From contig JACQAJ010000067.1 in assembly GCA_016195045.1 (NCBI GenBank), forward strand, positions 1-10,176: DNA of 10,176 nucleotides, given 5' to 3'. Each line of letters opens with the position of its first letter. Within the stretch, counting starts at the first letter, position 1. The notes beneath the pieces were generated by a model. The model had not been told where the DNA came from and searched no databases. It saw only the letters and a list, made by a program, of their open reading frames with translations. This document shows positions 1-5,776 of the stretch, in pieces. A program made the translations under genes and the position numbers. The DNA comes from Candidatus Azambacteria bacterium. Its GTDB lineage: Bacteria; Patescibacteriota; Minisyncoccia; GWC2-36-17; JACQAJ01.

Positions 1-1835
1 ATCACTGGTTCCAGAATCACAAGATCGGCTTTTTTGACGGCTGCTTGAATCGCCATCGAACCAGCAATCTTGAAAGCCATCTCGGAAGAGTCAACTTCAT
101 GATAGGATCCATCAACTAAAGTCACTTTAATATTTTTGACTGGGTAGCCTGCCAAAACTCCTCGATCCAAGGCTTCCTTAATTCCCTTTTGAATTGCGGG
201 AATATATTCTCTCGGCACCGTTCCACCTTTAATTTTATCGACAAATTCAAAATCAGCGGTTGCCAATGGTTCGATCTCAATCGCGACATGACCATACTGA
301 CCTCGACCGCCACTTTGTTTAATATATTTTCCTTCTGCTTCAGCCGCTTTTTTAATCGTCTCCCGATAAGCCACTTGAGGATTACCGACATTAACATTAA
401 CCTTAAATTCTCGTTTCATGCGATCAACAATAATATCTAAATGTAATTCGCCCATACCGGAAATAATCGTATCTTGGGTTTCCTCATTAGTGGAAATCCG
501 AAAAGTGGGATCTTCGTCAGAAAGTTTTTTCAAAGCCAAGCCCATCTTTTCTTGATCACCTTTGGTTTTTGGTTCCACTCGCAGGGAAATAACTGGTTCC
601 GGAAATTTAATTTTTTCCAAAATAATTGGATGAGCTTCATCACAAAGAGTATGAGAAGTTTTAGTATCCTTAAGACCGACCATGGCCGCAATCTCGCCAG
701 CGTAAACAGTTTTCACTTCTTCCCGTTTATCGGCTTGAAGACGAACCATTCGACCAACCCGTTCCCGCTCACCCGTGGTGGAATTATAAACATAAGAACC
801 GGCTTCAATACTCCCGGAATAAACCCGAAAAAAAGTCAGCTGACCAACAAAAGGATCGGCCTGAAGTTTAAAAGCTAAAGACGTAAAGGGTTCTGCATCA
901 GAAGCATGACGCTCAATCATGGCCTCAGTTCGAGGATCAATTCCCTTAATGGCAGGAATATCAAGTGGCGATGGTAAAAAATCAACCACCGCATCTAAAA
1001 TTAGTTGAACGCCTTTATTTTTTAAAGCCGATCCGGCGTAGACCGGAAAAAGATTGTTATTAATAACCGCTTTTCGTAAGGTCGCTTTGAGACTCGCCAA
1101 GGAAATTTCTTTACCATCAAAATAATCAGCCATCAACTGATCGTCATTTTCAACAATTCTTTCCACTAGCTCGGCATGAAATTTTTCTGCTTCCGCTTTG
1201 TATTTTTCCGGAATCTCAAATTCAATCACATCATTCCCCATCTCTCCTTCAAATTTATAGGCCTTCATTTTTAGAAGATCAATCACCCCCTCAAATTCAT
1301 CCTCTAACCCAATTGGAATTTGAACCCGCACCGCTTTGGTATTCAGACGATCAAGAATAGAAGCATAGGAACGCTCAAAAGAAGCGCCGGTTCGGTCGAG
1401 TTTATTGATAAAACAAATTCGAGGCACATTCGCCTCATCGGCATAACGCCAATTAGTCTCTGATTGCGGTTCCACCCCGGCCACCCCATCAAAAACCACC
1501 ACCGCCCCATCAAGCACCCGCAGACTTCGCTTAACTTCAACCGTAAAATCAATGTGCCCCGGAGTATCAATAATATTAAATCGCAATTTATTTTCGGGGG
1601 TCTTAGGAACATCAGTCTTACCCCAAAAACAAGTAATCGCGGCGGCGGTAATAGTAATCCCCCGTTCTCGCTCTTGCTCCATCCAGTCAGTCACTGTCTC
1701 TCCTTCATGAACTTCGCCAATCTTATGAGTCATGCCGGTATAATATAAAATACGCTCGGAAGTCGTCGTCTTCCCAGCATCAATATGAGCAATAATTCCA
1801 AAATTTCTTACTTTTTCTAAAGAGTAGTCACGCAT
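1..1835 (-). CDS. fusA: Elongation factor G (EF-G), C-terminus cut off by window edge
   Basis: EF-G is the cytoplasmic GTPase that drives ribosomal translocation and, with ribosome recycling factor, ribosome recycling. The frame is open from the ATG at 1835 to the left edge, giving 611 complete codons. The family is usually about 690-700 residues, so only domain V and perhaps the end of domain IV are missing. The protein begins MRDYSLEKVRNFGIIAHIDA. GTPase motifs are clear: G1 AHIDAGKT (residues 16-23), G2 with ERGIT, G3 DTPGH (90-94) and G4 NKLD (144-147). Domain IV shows the SGGRGQYGHV segment, and the last visible residues are DLVILEPV. It is third in the order rpsL-rpsG-fusA, 87 bases after rpsG. 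There is no Shine-Dalgarno sequence before the ATG; a repeat-built hairpin occupies that position. Identity is certain. Confidence 0.97.
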   Translation of the reverse strand, partial: MRDYSLEKVRNFGIIAHIDAGKTTTSERILYYTGMTHKIGEVHEGETVTDWMEQERERGITITAAAITCFWGKTDVPKTPENKLRFNIIDTPGHIDFTVEVKRSLRVLDGAVVVFDGVAGVEPQSETNWRYADEANVPRICFINKLDRTGASFERSYASILDRLNTKAVRVQIPIGLEDEFEGVIDLLKMKAYKFEGEMGNDVIEFEIPEKYKAEAEKFHAELVERIVENDDQLMADYFDGKEISLASLKATLRKAVINNNLFPVYAGSALKNKGVQLILDAVVDFLPSPLDIPAIKGIDPRTEAMIERHASDAEPFTSLAFKLQADPFVGQLTFFRVYSGSIEAGSYVYNSTTGERERVGRMVRLQADKREEVKTVYAGEIAAMVGLKDTKTSHTLCDEAHPIILEKIKFPEPVISLRVEPKTKGDQEKMGLALKKLSDEDPTFRISTNEETQDTIISGMGELHLDIIVDRMKREFKVNVNVGNPQVAYRETIKKAAEAEGKYIKQSGGRGQYGHVAIEIEPLATADFEFVDKIKGGTVPREYIPAIQKGIKEALDRGVLAGYPVKNIKVTLVDGSYHEVDSSEMAFKIAGSMAIQAAVKKADLVILEPV

Positions 1836-1922
1836 AAATTAGGTGGTAGGTGGTAGGTGGTAGGTGGTAAATTATTAAGATTATTCTAAAAACCTACGAC
1901 CTACAATCCTACAACCTAATTT
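1836..1922. repeat. Inverted short-word repeat hairpin in the rpsG-fusA spacer
   Basis: The + strand left arm (1836-1868) is AAATT followed by four AGGTGGT-type units. The right arm (1892-1922) carries CCTAC/ACCTA units ending in ACCTAATTT. The outer nine bases AAATTAGGT (1836-1844) pair perfectly with ACCTAATTT (1914-1922), and most of the rest pairs with one bulge. The structure fills nearly the whole spacer and its arm touches the fusA start codon. It may act as a processing, attenuation or translation-control hairpin; this is an inference. Confidence 0.8.
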
Positions 1923-2390
1923 TTATCTTCTAAAACTGGCGAAGGCTTTATTAGATTCCGCCATTCGATACATATCATTTCTTTTCTTAATAGCAATGCC
2001 TTCATTTTTAGTCGCCGAAATCATTTCTTCCGCTAATTTTTCGGCCATTGGTTTTCCTTTTTTACTCTTAGCGGCCGTCAATAACCAACGCATCGCTAAA
2101 ACCAGTTTCCGATCTGGTCGGACATCCACTGGCACCTGATAATTAGCTCCGCCTACCCGTTTTGACTTAACTTCTTGAGTAGGAGAAATATTTTTTATAA
2201 CCAAATCAAAAACATCTAAAGGTTCTCGCTTTAATTCTTTTCCAGAAATATCCAGAGCACTGTAAACAATCTTCCGAGCAATTTCTTTCTTCCCAGCTTT
2301 CATAACATAGTTAATAAACTTACTGATAGCGACCGTACCGTATTTCAAATCTGGTTCAATTGTTCTTTTTTTATTATTTTGTCTTCTCAT
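1923..2390 (-). CDS. rpsG: 30S ribosomal protein S7
   Basis: S7 is a primary 16S rRNA-binding protein that nucleates the 30S head and lies at the mRNA exit channel and E site. The protein is 155 residues, close to the usual 156. It starts MRRQNNKKRTIEPDLKYG and includes the conserved stretches VGGANYQVPVDVRPDRK (about 79-95) and AMRWLL. The C-terminus has the usual basic NKAFASFRR. In E. coli, S7 represses translation of the str operon; no obvious equivalent of that S7 site was identified here. It is second in rpsL-rpsG-fusA. The ATG is preceded by GGATTATATCT, without a convincing Shine-Dalgarno sequence. Identity is certain. Confidence 0.98.
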   Translation of the reverse strand: MRRQNNKKRTIEPDLKYGTVAISKFINYVMKAGKKEIARKIVYSALDISGKELKREPLDVFDLVIKNISPTQEVKSKRVGGANYQVPVDVRPDRKLVLAMRWLLTAAKSKKGKPMAEKLAEEMISATKNEGIAIKKRNDMYRMAESNKAFASFRR

Positions 2391-2400
2391 AGATATAATC

Positions 2401-2490
2401 CACGAATAGCAACGAATCTATTACGAATGGCGACGAATTTACTTTATTGATATTCGTTGCCATTCGTGAATAACATTCGTTGGCATTCGT
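2401..2490. repeat. Inverted ACGAAT-word repeat hairpin in the rpsL-rpsG spacer
   Basis: The left arm (2401-2438) has four ACGAAT words in the pattern ACGAATagCA ACGAAT. The right arm (2452-2490) has four ATTCGT words. The reverse complement of the right arm matches the left with only a few substitutions and a two-base gap. The loop is about 13 bases. The right arm abuts the rpsL stop codon and the left arm ends about ten bases before the rpsG start. The word used is unrelated to those in the neighbouring spacers. Confidence 0.8.
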
Positions 2491-2904
2491 TCATTTTGTC
2501 GGTCTCTTCGCTCCGTATTTACTTCTCTCTTGTTTTCGACCTTCAACTCCCACCGTATCAAGAACCCCTCGAACAATATGATATCGAACGCCCGGTAAAT
2601 CTTTAACCCGACCACCCCTGATCATGACCACTGAGTGCTCGGCTAAATTATGTCCTACTCCCGGAATATAGGCGGTCACTTCCATACCATTACTAAGACG
2701 AACCCGAGCCACTTTTCTCAAGGCCGAGTTTGGTTTCTTAGGAGTGGTCGTAAAAACTTTAACACAAACACCTCTTTTGAAAGGTGAAGCATATTCTTGT
2801 GGCCGATTTTTCAAGGCATTAAAACCGGCCACCAAAGCTGGGGTTTTAGTTTTATTTTTCTTCGATGCTCTTCCTTTTCTTACTAATTGATTGATGGTCG
2901 GCAT
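2491..2904 (-). CDS. rpsL: 30S ribosomal protein S12
   Basis: S12 sits at the 30S decoding centre and contributes to tRNA selection and streptomycin sensitivity. The protein is 137 residues and has the family signatures TTTPKKPNSALRK (about 52-64) and RGGRVKDLPGVRYH. The lysines and proline whose changes give streptomycin resistance in other bacteria are the wild-type residues. It is the long form: about 13 extra residues (GFNALKNRPQEYA region) sit before KRGVC, as in Bacillus S12 and unlike the 124-residue E. coli form. It is the first gene of the visible str operon and is followed by rpsG after 100 bases. The ATG lies directly after an AT-only leader without a Shine-Dalgarno sequence. Confidence 0.98.
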   Translation of the reverse strand: MPTINQLVRKGRASKKNKTKTPALVAGFNALKNRPQEYASPFKRGVCVKVFTTTPKKPNSALRKVARVRLSNGMEVTAYIPGVGHNLAEHSVVMIRGGRVKDLPGVRYHIVRGVLDTVGVEGRKQERSKYGAKRPTK

Positions 2905-2910
2905 AATAAT

Positions 2911-3020
2911 AAAAAATCAAAATGTAAAAATCAAAATATAAAATGACAAATAAAAATTCAAAAATAATTTCAACATTTTTACTGTCATTTTGATCTTTGA
3001 TTTTCGATTTTTGATTTAAT
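2911..3020. repeat. Long imperfect inverted repeat in the rpsL leader
   Basis: The left arm is 2911-2948 and the right arm 2983-3020, 38 bases each. By eye, 28 of 38 positions are complementary, including a perfect run of nine (AAAATGACA at 2940-2948 with TGTCATTTT at 2983-2991). Both arms are built from the word ATCAAAA or its complement. The hairpin lies in the 5' leader of the rpsL mRNA, with its outer arm six bases from the start codon. It is a candidate leader control or RNA-stability element. Confidence 0.7.
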
Positions 3021-3058
3021 CTTAGATTAAACTAAATAAGAAAAAATACAAGAGGGAG
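3015..3058 (-). promoter_or_regulatory. Weak candidate promoter for the str operon with an adjacent palindrome
   Basis: On the minus strand, TTGTAT followed by 16 bases and TAATCT resembles a sigma70 promoter reading toward rpsL. The -10 part overlaps a near-perfect palindrome at 3015-3031, TTTAATCT-T-AGATTAAA, with eight-base arms and a one-base centre. This may be an operator or only AT-rich symmetry. The promoter match is poor in the -35 box. Confidence 0.35.
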
Positions 3059-3075
3059 CGACTAAAATGATTGAA

Positions 3076-3110
3076 GGATTGCCCGTGCGATTTTCTGCTA
3101 CAGGCAATCC
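3076..3110 (-). terminator. Stem-loop between the M50 protease gene and rpsL
   Basis: GGATTGCC at 3076-3083 pairs perfectly with GGCAATCC at 3103-3110, with a 19-base loop. On the minus strand it lies 43 bases after the protease stop codon and before the candidate str promoter, so it may end or attenuate protease transcription. The T-tract on that strand is broken (TTCAATCATTTT). The opposite strand has CTTTATTTT, a slightly better tail. The large loop is unusual for an intrinsic terminator. Confidence 0.5.
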
Positions 3111-3153
3111 CTTTATTTTAAAGTATGGGTGGTCATAATACTTCACAATAAAC

Positions 3154-3762
3154 TTACCCCACTATTAAAAAATAAATAAACCTCGTAATGGGTGCTAGAA
3201 ATTGACCGCCGAAAAAGAGAACTAAAATAATTCCTAAAAAACCAATTTGTCCTTCCAGAAAATTTCGGCTTTGAGGAAAAAGATCGAAAAGAATTTTCGA
3301 ACCATCGAGTGGTGGCAAAGGAATAAGGTTAAATAATAATAAAGAGATATTGATGATCACGATTAGACTTAGGGTGGACAAAAAATTATAATCTAAATTA
3401 AAACCGGCCGAAAATCTCAAAATTAAACCGATAATTAAAGCAATCAGAAAATTCGAAGCGGGACCAGCCAAGGCCACCTTCAAAGAACCATATTTTCGAT
3501 CACTTAAATTATTAGGATTGTAAGGAACTGGTTTGGCCCAACCAATAAACATGCCACTGGTCATTAATAAAAAAATTGGTAGAATAACGGTCCCGAGCGG
3601 GTCGATATGTTTCAAGGGATTGATCGTCAATCGCCCTTCATCTTTAGCGGTTGAATCACCCAAATAATAGGCCATCCAACCATGAAAAAATTCATGGATA
3701 GTAGCCGAAAAAATAATAATAATATAAATAAGAAATTTTGAAAATAAGGTTTCTTGTTCCAT
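3154..3762 (-). CDS. M50 family (site-2-protease-type) membrane zinc metalloprotease
   Basis: This is an intramembrane-type zinc metalloprotease. Family members cleave membrane-bound regulators or signal-peptide remnants; the substrate here is unknown. The protein is 202 residues and almost entirely hydrophobic. The zinc-binding HEFFH motif is at residues 23-27 inside the first membrane segment. The second catalytic motif NLIPLPPLDG (145-154) supplies the third ligand, Asp153. The AGPASNF segment (99-105) is typical of this family. Further membrane segments lie at about 52-72, 93-118, 128-150 and 172-200. It lacks PDZ and CBS domains, so it belongs to the short minimal group (YwhC-like) rather than RseP or SpoIVFB. 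It is divergent from rpmB and upstream of the str operon on the same strand. The ATG has no Shine-Dalgarno sequence. Confidence 0.9.
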   Translation of the reverse strand: MEQETLFSKFLIYIIIIFSATIHEFFHGWMAYYLGDSTAKDEGRLTINPLKHIDPLGTVILPIFLLMTSGMFIGWAKPVPYNPNNLSDRKYGSLKVALAGPASNFLIALIIGLILRFSAGFNLDYNFLSTLSLIVIINISLLLFNLIPLPPLDGSKILFDLFPQSRNFLEGQIGFLGIILVLFFGGQFLAPITRFIYFLIVG

Positions 3763-3790
3763 TGAAATTTTTTTTATCTTATGCTATAAA
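3762..3790 (+). promoter_or_regulatory. Sigma70-type promoter for rpmB
   Basis: TTGAAA (3762-3767), a 17-base spacer and TATAAA (3785-3790) form a strong match. An extended -10 TGC stands directly before the -10 box. The predicted start is near 3797, leaving a leader of about 78 bases before rpmB. The -35 box overlaps the first bases of the divergent protease gene, so the two genes share a very compact control region. Confidence 0.7.
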
Positions 3791-3798
3791 ATAGCTTA

Positions 3799-3828
3799 TT
3801 AGCTTGTAGCTTTTTAGGTTGTAGGTTT
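3799..3828 (+). repeat. Tandem 15-bp repeat in the rpmB leader
   Basis: TTAGCTTGTAGCTTT (3799-3813) is followed directly by TTAGGTTGTAGGTTT (3814-3828). The copies differ only by the same C-to-G change at two places. This resembles the GTAGGT words in the fusA leader, but there is no long opposing arm here. Confidence 0.7.
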
Positions 3829-3874
3829 TTAATTCTTAAAAATTTAATTTAACAATCTAAATAGTATAAAAATT

Positions 3875-4060
3875 ATGCGAATCTGTCCAATTTGTGATAA
3901 ACAACATAATAAAGCCACGACCCTTGTTAAACTTCGCGGGAAATATAATCCCACCAGAACTCATTATCAATATCCCAATTTACAATGGGTTCATTTACCG
4001 TCTGGTGAAAGGATAAAAACTTGCACTAAATGCCGAAAGAAGATCATTGCTAGTTTCTAA
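3875..4060 (+). CDS. rpmB: 50S ribosomal protein L28, four-cysteine zinc-ribbon form
   Basis: L28 is a small 23S rRNA-binding protein of the 50S subunit. The product is 61 residues. The N-terminal RICPICDKQHNKA and the middle segment RTHYQYPNLQWVHLPSGER match the bL28 fold, where a Cys-x-x-Cys start, a basic Arg/Thr stretch and PNLQ are typical. Cysteines 4, 7, 50 and 53 form a complete zinc ribbon (the C+ form). The ending IKTCTKCRKKIIASF corresponds to the usual TKCLR segment. It is monocistronic, with its own promoter upstream and a strong hairpin three bases after the stop. The ATG has no Shine-Dalgarno sequence, only an A/T-rich leader. Confidence 0.9.
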   Translation: MRICPICDKQHNKATTLVKLRGKYNPTRTHYQYPNLQWVHLPSGERIKTCTKCRKKIIASF

Positions 4061-4062
4061 AA

Positions 4063-4094
4063 AAATTCAATCCGCCAGTTAGCGGATTGAATTT
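4063..4094. terminator. Bidirectional intrinsic terminator after rpmB
   Basis: A perfect 13-bp stem, AAATTCAATCCGC (4063-4075) with GCGGATTGAATTT (4082-4094), encloses the loop CAGTTA. On the minus strand the stem runs into seven T, a good terminator for leftward transcription entering from the tRNA side. On the plus strand it is followed by CAGATTAATTT, a weaker tail that still closes rpmB. Confidence 0.85.
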
Positions 4095-4120
4095 CAGATT
4101 AATTTAATATTAAAATTTCT

Positions 4121-4149
4121 CATTTCTTAAATCTCCAATCTAAGAAATG
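4121..4149. repeat. Small inverted repeat upstream of tRNA-Pro
   Basis: CATTTCTTA (4121-4129) and TAAGAAATG (4141-4149) are perfect nine-base inverted repeats with an 11-base loop. They end 20 bases before the tRNA. The hairpin could be part of the tRNA control region or a processing signal. No clear -35/-10 pair was found for the tRNA. Confidence 0.5.
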
Positions 4150-4169
4150 ACTGCTTACAAACTAATTTC

Positions 4170-4240
4170 CAGGCCATCGGATAATGGTAGTCCGTACCCT
4201 TGGGGTGGGTATAGCGGGCGTTCGATTCGCCCTGGTCTGA
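4170..4240 (+). tRNA. tRNA-Pro, anticodon GGG
   Basis: A full cloverleaf can be drawn. The acceptor is CAGGCCA (4170-4176) with TGGTCTG (4233-4239), with one G-T pair. The D stem is GGAT/GTCC with loop AATGGTA. The anticodon stem is TACCC/GGGTA with loop TTGGGGT, so the anticodon GGG is at 4202-4204 and G37 follows. The T stem is GGGCG/CGCCC with loop TTCGATT. A73 is present and CCA is not encoded. The C1-G72 pair and A73 are the bacterial proline identity signals, which supports the anticodon reading. The variable loop is only four bases (TAGC). The tRNA decodes CCC/CCU. Confidence 0.93.
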
Positions 4241-4413
4241 CAAATGCCCACTTAGGGATCATAATTTTTTATAATTAAGGTATAAATCAGGAATTACAAG
4301 GCTGGATTCGTTTTTGAATTAAAATAGAAATTAATTAAAATTTGACTATAAAAAAATAAAAACTTCTCATCGTCTGACCGGTGATATTGGACAAATTATT
4401 GGGCAAATTAATA

Positions 4414-4444
4414 GGCCGGGTCGCAAGTTTCTGCGTCCCCGGCC
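4414..4444 (-). terminator. GC-rich terminator-like hairpin after the 409-residue membrane protein gene
   Basis: The outer stem GGCCGGG (4414-4420) pairs with CCCGGCC (4438-4444), and the inner stem CGCA (4422-4425) with TGCG (4432-4435). The loop is six bases. It lies 28 bases beyond the stop of the leftward gene. The minus-strand sequence after it is TATTAATTT, a poor T-tract, so termination may need a factor or the hairpin may serve mRNA stability. A long minus-strand T-run occurs only further on, around 4350-4365. Confidence 0.6.
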
Positions 4445-4472
4445 AGCCATTTTCTCAAGGAAGTTTCGGTAA

Positions 4473-5702
4473 TCATACCTTAACCTCCTCCTTTACTTCA
4501 TAAAAAAATTCTTGGGCAATTTTTTGGGCTTCGGCTAATGAAGAACAGTGGGCAATCCGCTCTTTTAATTCTACGAAATCCTTTAGTAAGGCATCGGCTA
4601 AATTCTCTACTTTTGGCCTCACTAAAAATTTATCAACTTTTTCCCATGAATACCACTCTACTCTAAAGGGAATCCAATATTTGCCCGGCATTAATCTGAA
4701 ATGTGGTAAACCCCACAACCAGATCACTGCCATCTCGGAAACTTCCACTTCCACATAGAAATATTTTAGAATTTCCCAGAAGAACCACCCCAAGAGAAAA
4801 CTTAATAATAAACTCGCAGAAAAACCCCAAGACAATAGAGCAATCATCGGCAACAATACCGACCAGCCCCAAAATGGGTTACTAGTTTCTAATTCTAGAG
4901 ATTTCTCAAATACCCTTCTTCCTATAGGTTCTGGAGGATTAGTATCTACACTGACATCCTTAACTATATATCCCACTTCATGGTACTGTTTTAATAATTT
5001 CACAAACTGCTCTGGTAATTCTGAGTTTTGAACACTACTTAATAACTTATGAGCATCGTCCAAGCTTAGAAATGAACATTTTTCTAAATAATCTGACCGG
5101 AAAAGTGCTTTTTTTAATTCTTTCTTAAATTGAGCTGGCAAAAATTTTGCCAATCTCTCTATCTCTGAAAGATTATACTCAAAAAGCATTGTTAGAGTCA
5201 AAATAAGCTCTTCTTGGCCATCAGTTGTAACAGGTAACTGAATCTTAAGCTCTATTCCATTGCGCGAAAGTCTTTCCAATTTGTTAAGATATTTTACAGG
5301 ATGCAAATAATCTCCTTCTGTAGACGCTATTCCTATAAATCGTGAAAACCGATAAATCAAATAGATTGTATTCTTTTCTATTGGCTTCCAACCCATAAAA
5401 ATAGCCGGAAGTACCGCCAATATTAAAGATGTCCCCACTAGATAAAATCCCCCTGGAAGACTCTTATTAAATGTCAATGCAAGAAGAGATCCTCCAAGAA
5501 GAAAAATAAATCCCAGAAGAAACCATCTGTCGTACAAATGTATGGGATCATGTAGATAATCCTTTTTTTCTGACAATTCTTTTTCATCAACCATTACATT
5601 GATTGTTTTAGATCCCTTCGATGCTGGTTTTAATACATTTTTAAACCTAGACATCGTGATTTTGAAATCTTCAATATTTTTTTTATCCTTATCCCCAAAC
5701 AT
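4473..5702 (-). CDS. Four-helix membrane protein with an SPFH/band-7-like domain
   Basis: I do not recognise this as a named gene. The product is 409 residues. A charged N-terminal tail (1-58) is followed by two membrane segments (about 60-77 and 84-104), a soluble domain (108-265), two more membrane segments (about 278-295 and 296-312) and a C-terminal tail. The soluble domain follows the SPFH (stomatin/prohibitin/flotillin) pattern. It has IYLIYRFSRFIG near 113-124, VTTDGQEELILTLTMLFEY at 158-176 (the usual T-D-G and paired beta strands), then helices, then VGYIVKDVSVDTNPPEPI at 243-260. A second partial SPFH start seems present at 321-362 (RLMPGKYWIPF). SPFH proteins scaffold membrane microdomains or regulate proteases; the role here is unknown. 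It has an AAGGAGG Shine-Dalgarno sequence five bases before the ATG and lies downstream of the 119-residue gene. Confidence 0.8.
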   Translation of the reverse strand: MFGDKDKKNIEDFKITMSRFKNVLKPASKGSKTINVMVDEKELSEKKDYLHDPIHLYDRWFLLGFIFLLGGSLLALTFNKSLPGGFYLVGTSLILAVLPAIFMGWKPIEKNTIYLIYRFSRFIGIASTEGDYLHPVKYLNKLERLSRNGIELKIQLPVTTDGQEELILTLTMLFEYNLSEIERLAKFLPAQFKKELKKALFRSDYLEKCSFLSLDDAHKLLSSVQNSELPEQFVKLLKQYHEVGYIVKDVSVDTNPPEPIGRRVFEKSLELETSNPFWGWSVLLPMIALLSWGFSASLLLSFLLGWFFWEILKYFYVEVEVSEMAVIWLWGLPHFRLMPGKYWIPFRVEWYSWEKVDKFLVRPKVENLADALLKDFVELKERIAHCSSLAEAQKIAQEFFYEVKEEVKV

Positions 5703-5707
5703 AATTT

Positions 5708-5714
5708 CCTCCTT
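5708..5714 (-). promoter_or_regulatory. Strong Shine-Dalgarno sequence of the 409-residue gene
   Basis: The minus strand reads AAGGAGG with five bases to the ATG at 5702. This fixes the start codon and contrasts with the ribosomal genes in the window, which have none. Confidence 0.85.
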
Positions 5715-5735
5715 CCGACAAGTCTAGATTCTTAA

Positions 5736-5758
5736 GGGGAGGCTTTTGAGGCCTCCCC
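5736..5758 (-). terminator. Hairpin between the 119- and 409-residue genes
   Basis: GGGGAGGC (5736-5743) pairs perfectly with GCCTCCCC (5751-5758) around a seven-base loop. It lies between the two leftward genes, 18 bases after the stop of the first. The minus-strand tail TTAAGAATCT is a weak T-tract, so this is more likely an attenuator or a partial terminator that lowers expression of the downstream gene. Confidence 0.6.
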
Positions 5759-5776
5759 AACAATACCCCTCATACC

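Noticed and set aside
122..397. Leftward open frame inside the fusA region
   Set aside because: It is out of frame with EF-G, whose conserved domain IV sequence occupies the same bases.
189..878. Two rightward open frames (189-440 and 474-878)
   Set aside because: Both are antisense shadows of fusA with no ribosome binding site and no recognisable protein features.
1343..1748. Leftward frame 1343-1612 and rightward frame 1464-1748
   Set aside because: They overlap the EF-G GTPase domain in other frames; the EF-G frame has intact G3 and G4 motifs there.
1836..3020. CRISPR-like array from the repeated words in the str spacers
   Set aside because: The units are short, contiguous and inverted, without constant repeats and variable spacers; no cas genes are present.
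4241..4275. Possible terminator after tRNA-Pro
   Set aside because: Only a three-base stem (CCC/GGG) precedes the T-run, too weak to support.
4663..4885. Short frames on both strands within the 409-residue gene
   Set aside because: They are shadows of a frame with a clear Shine-Dalgarno sequence and sensible membrane topology.
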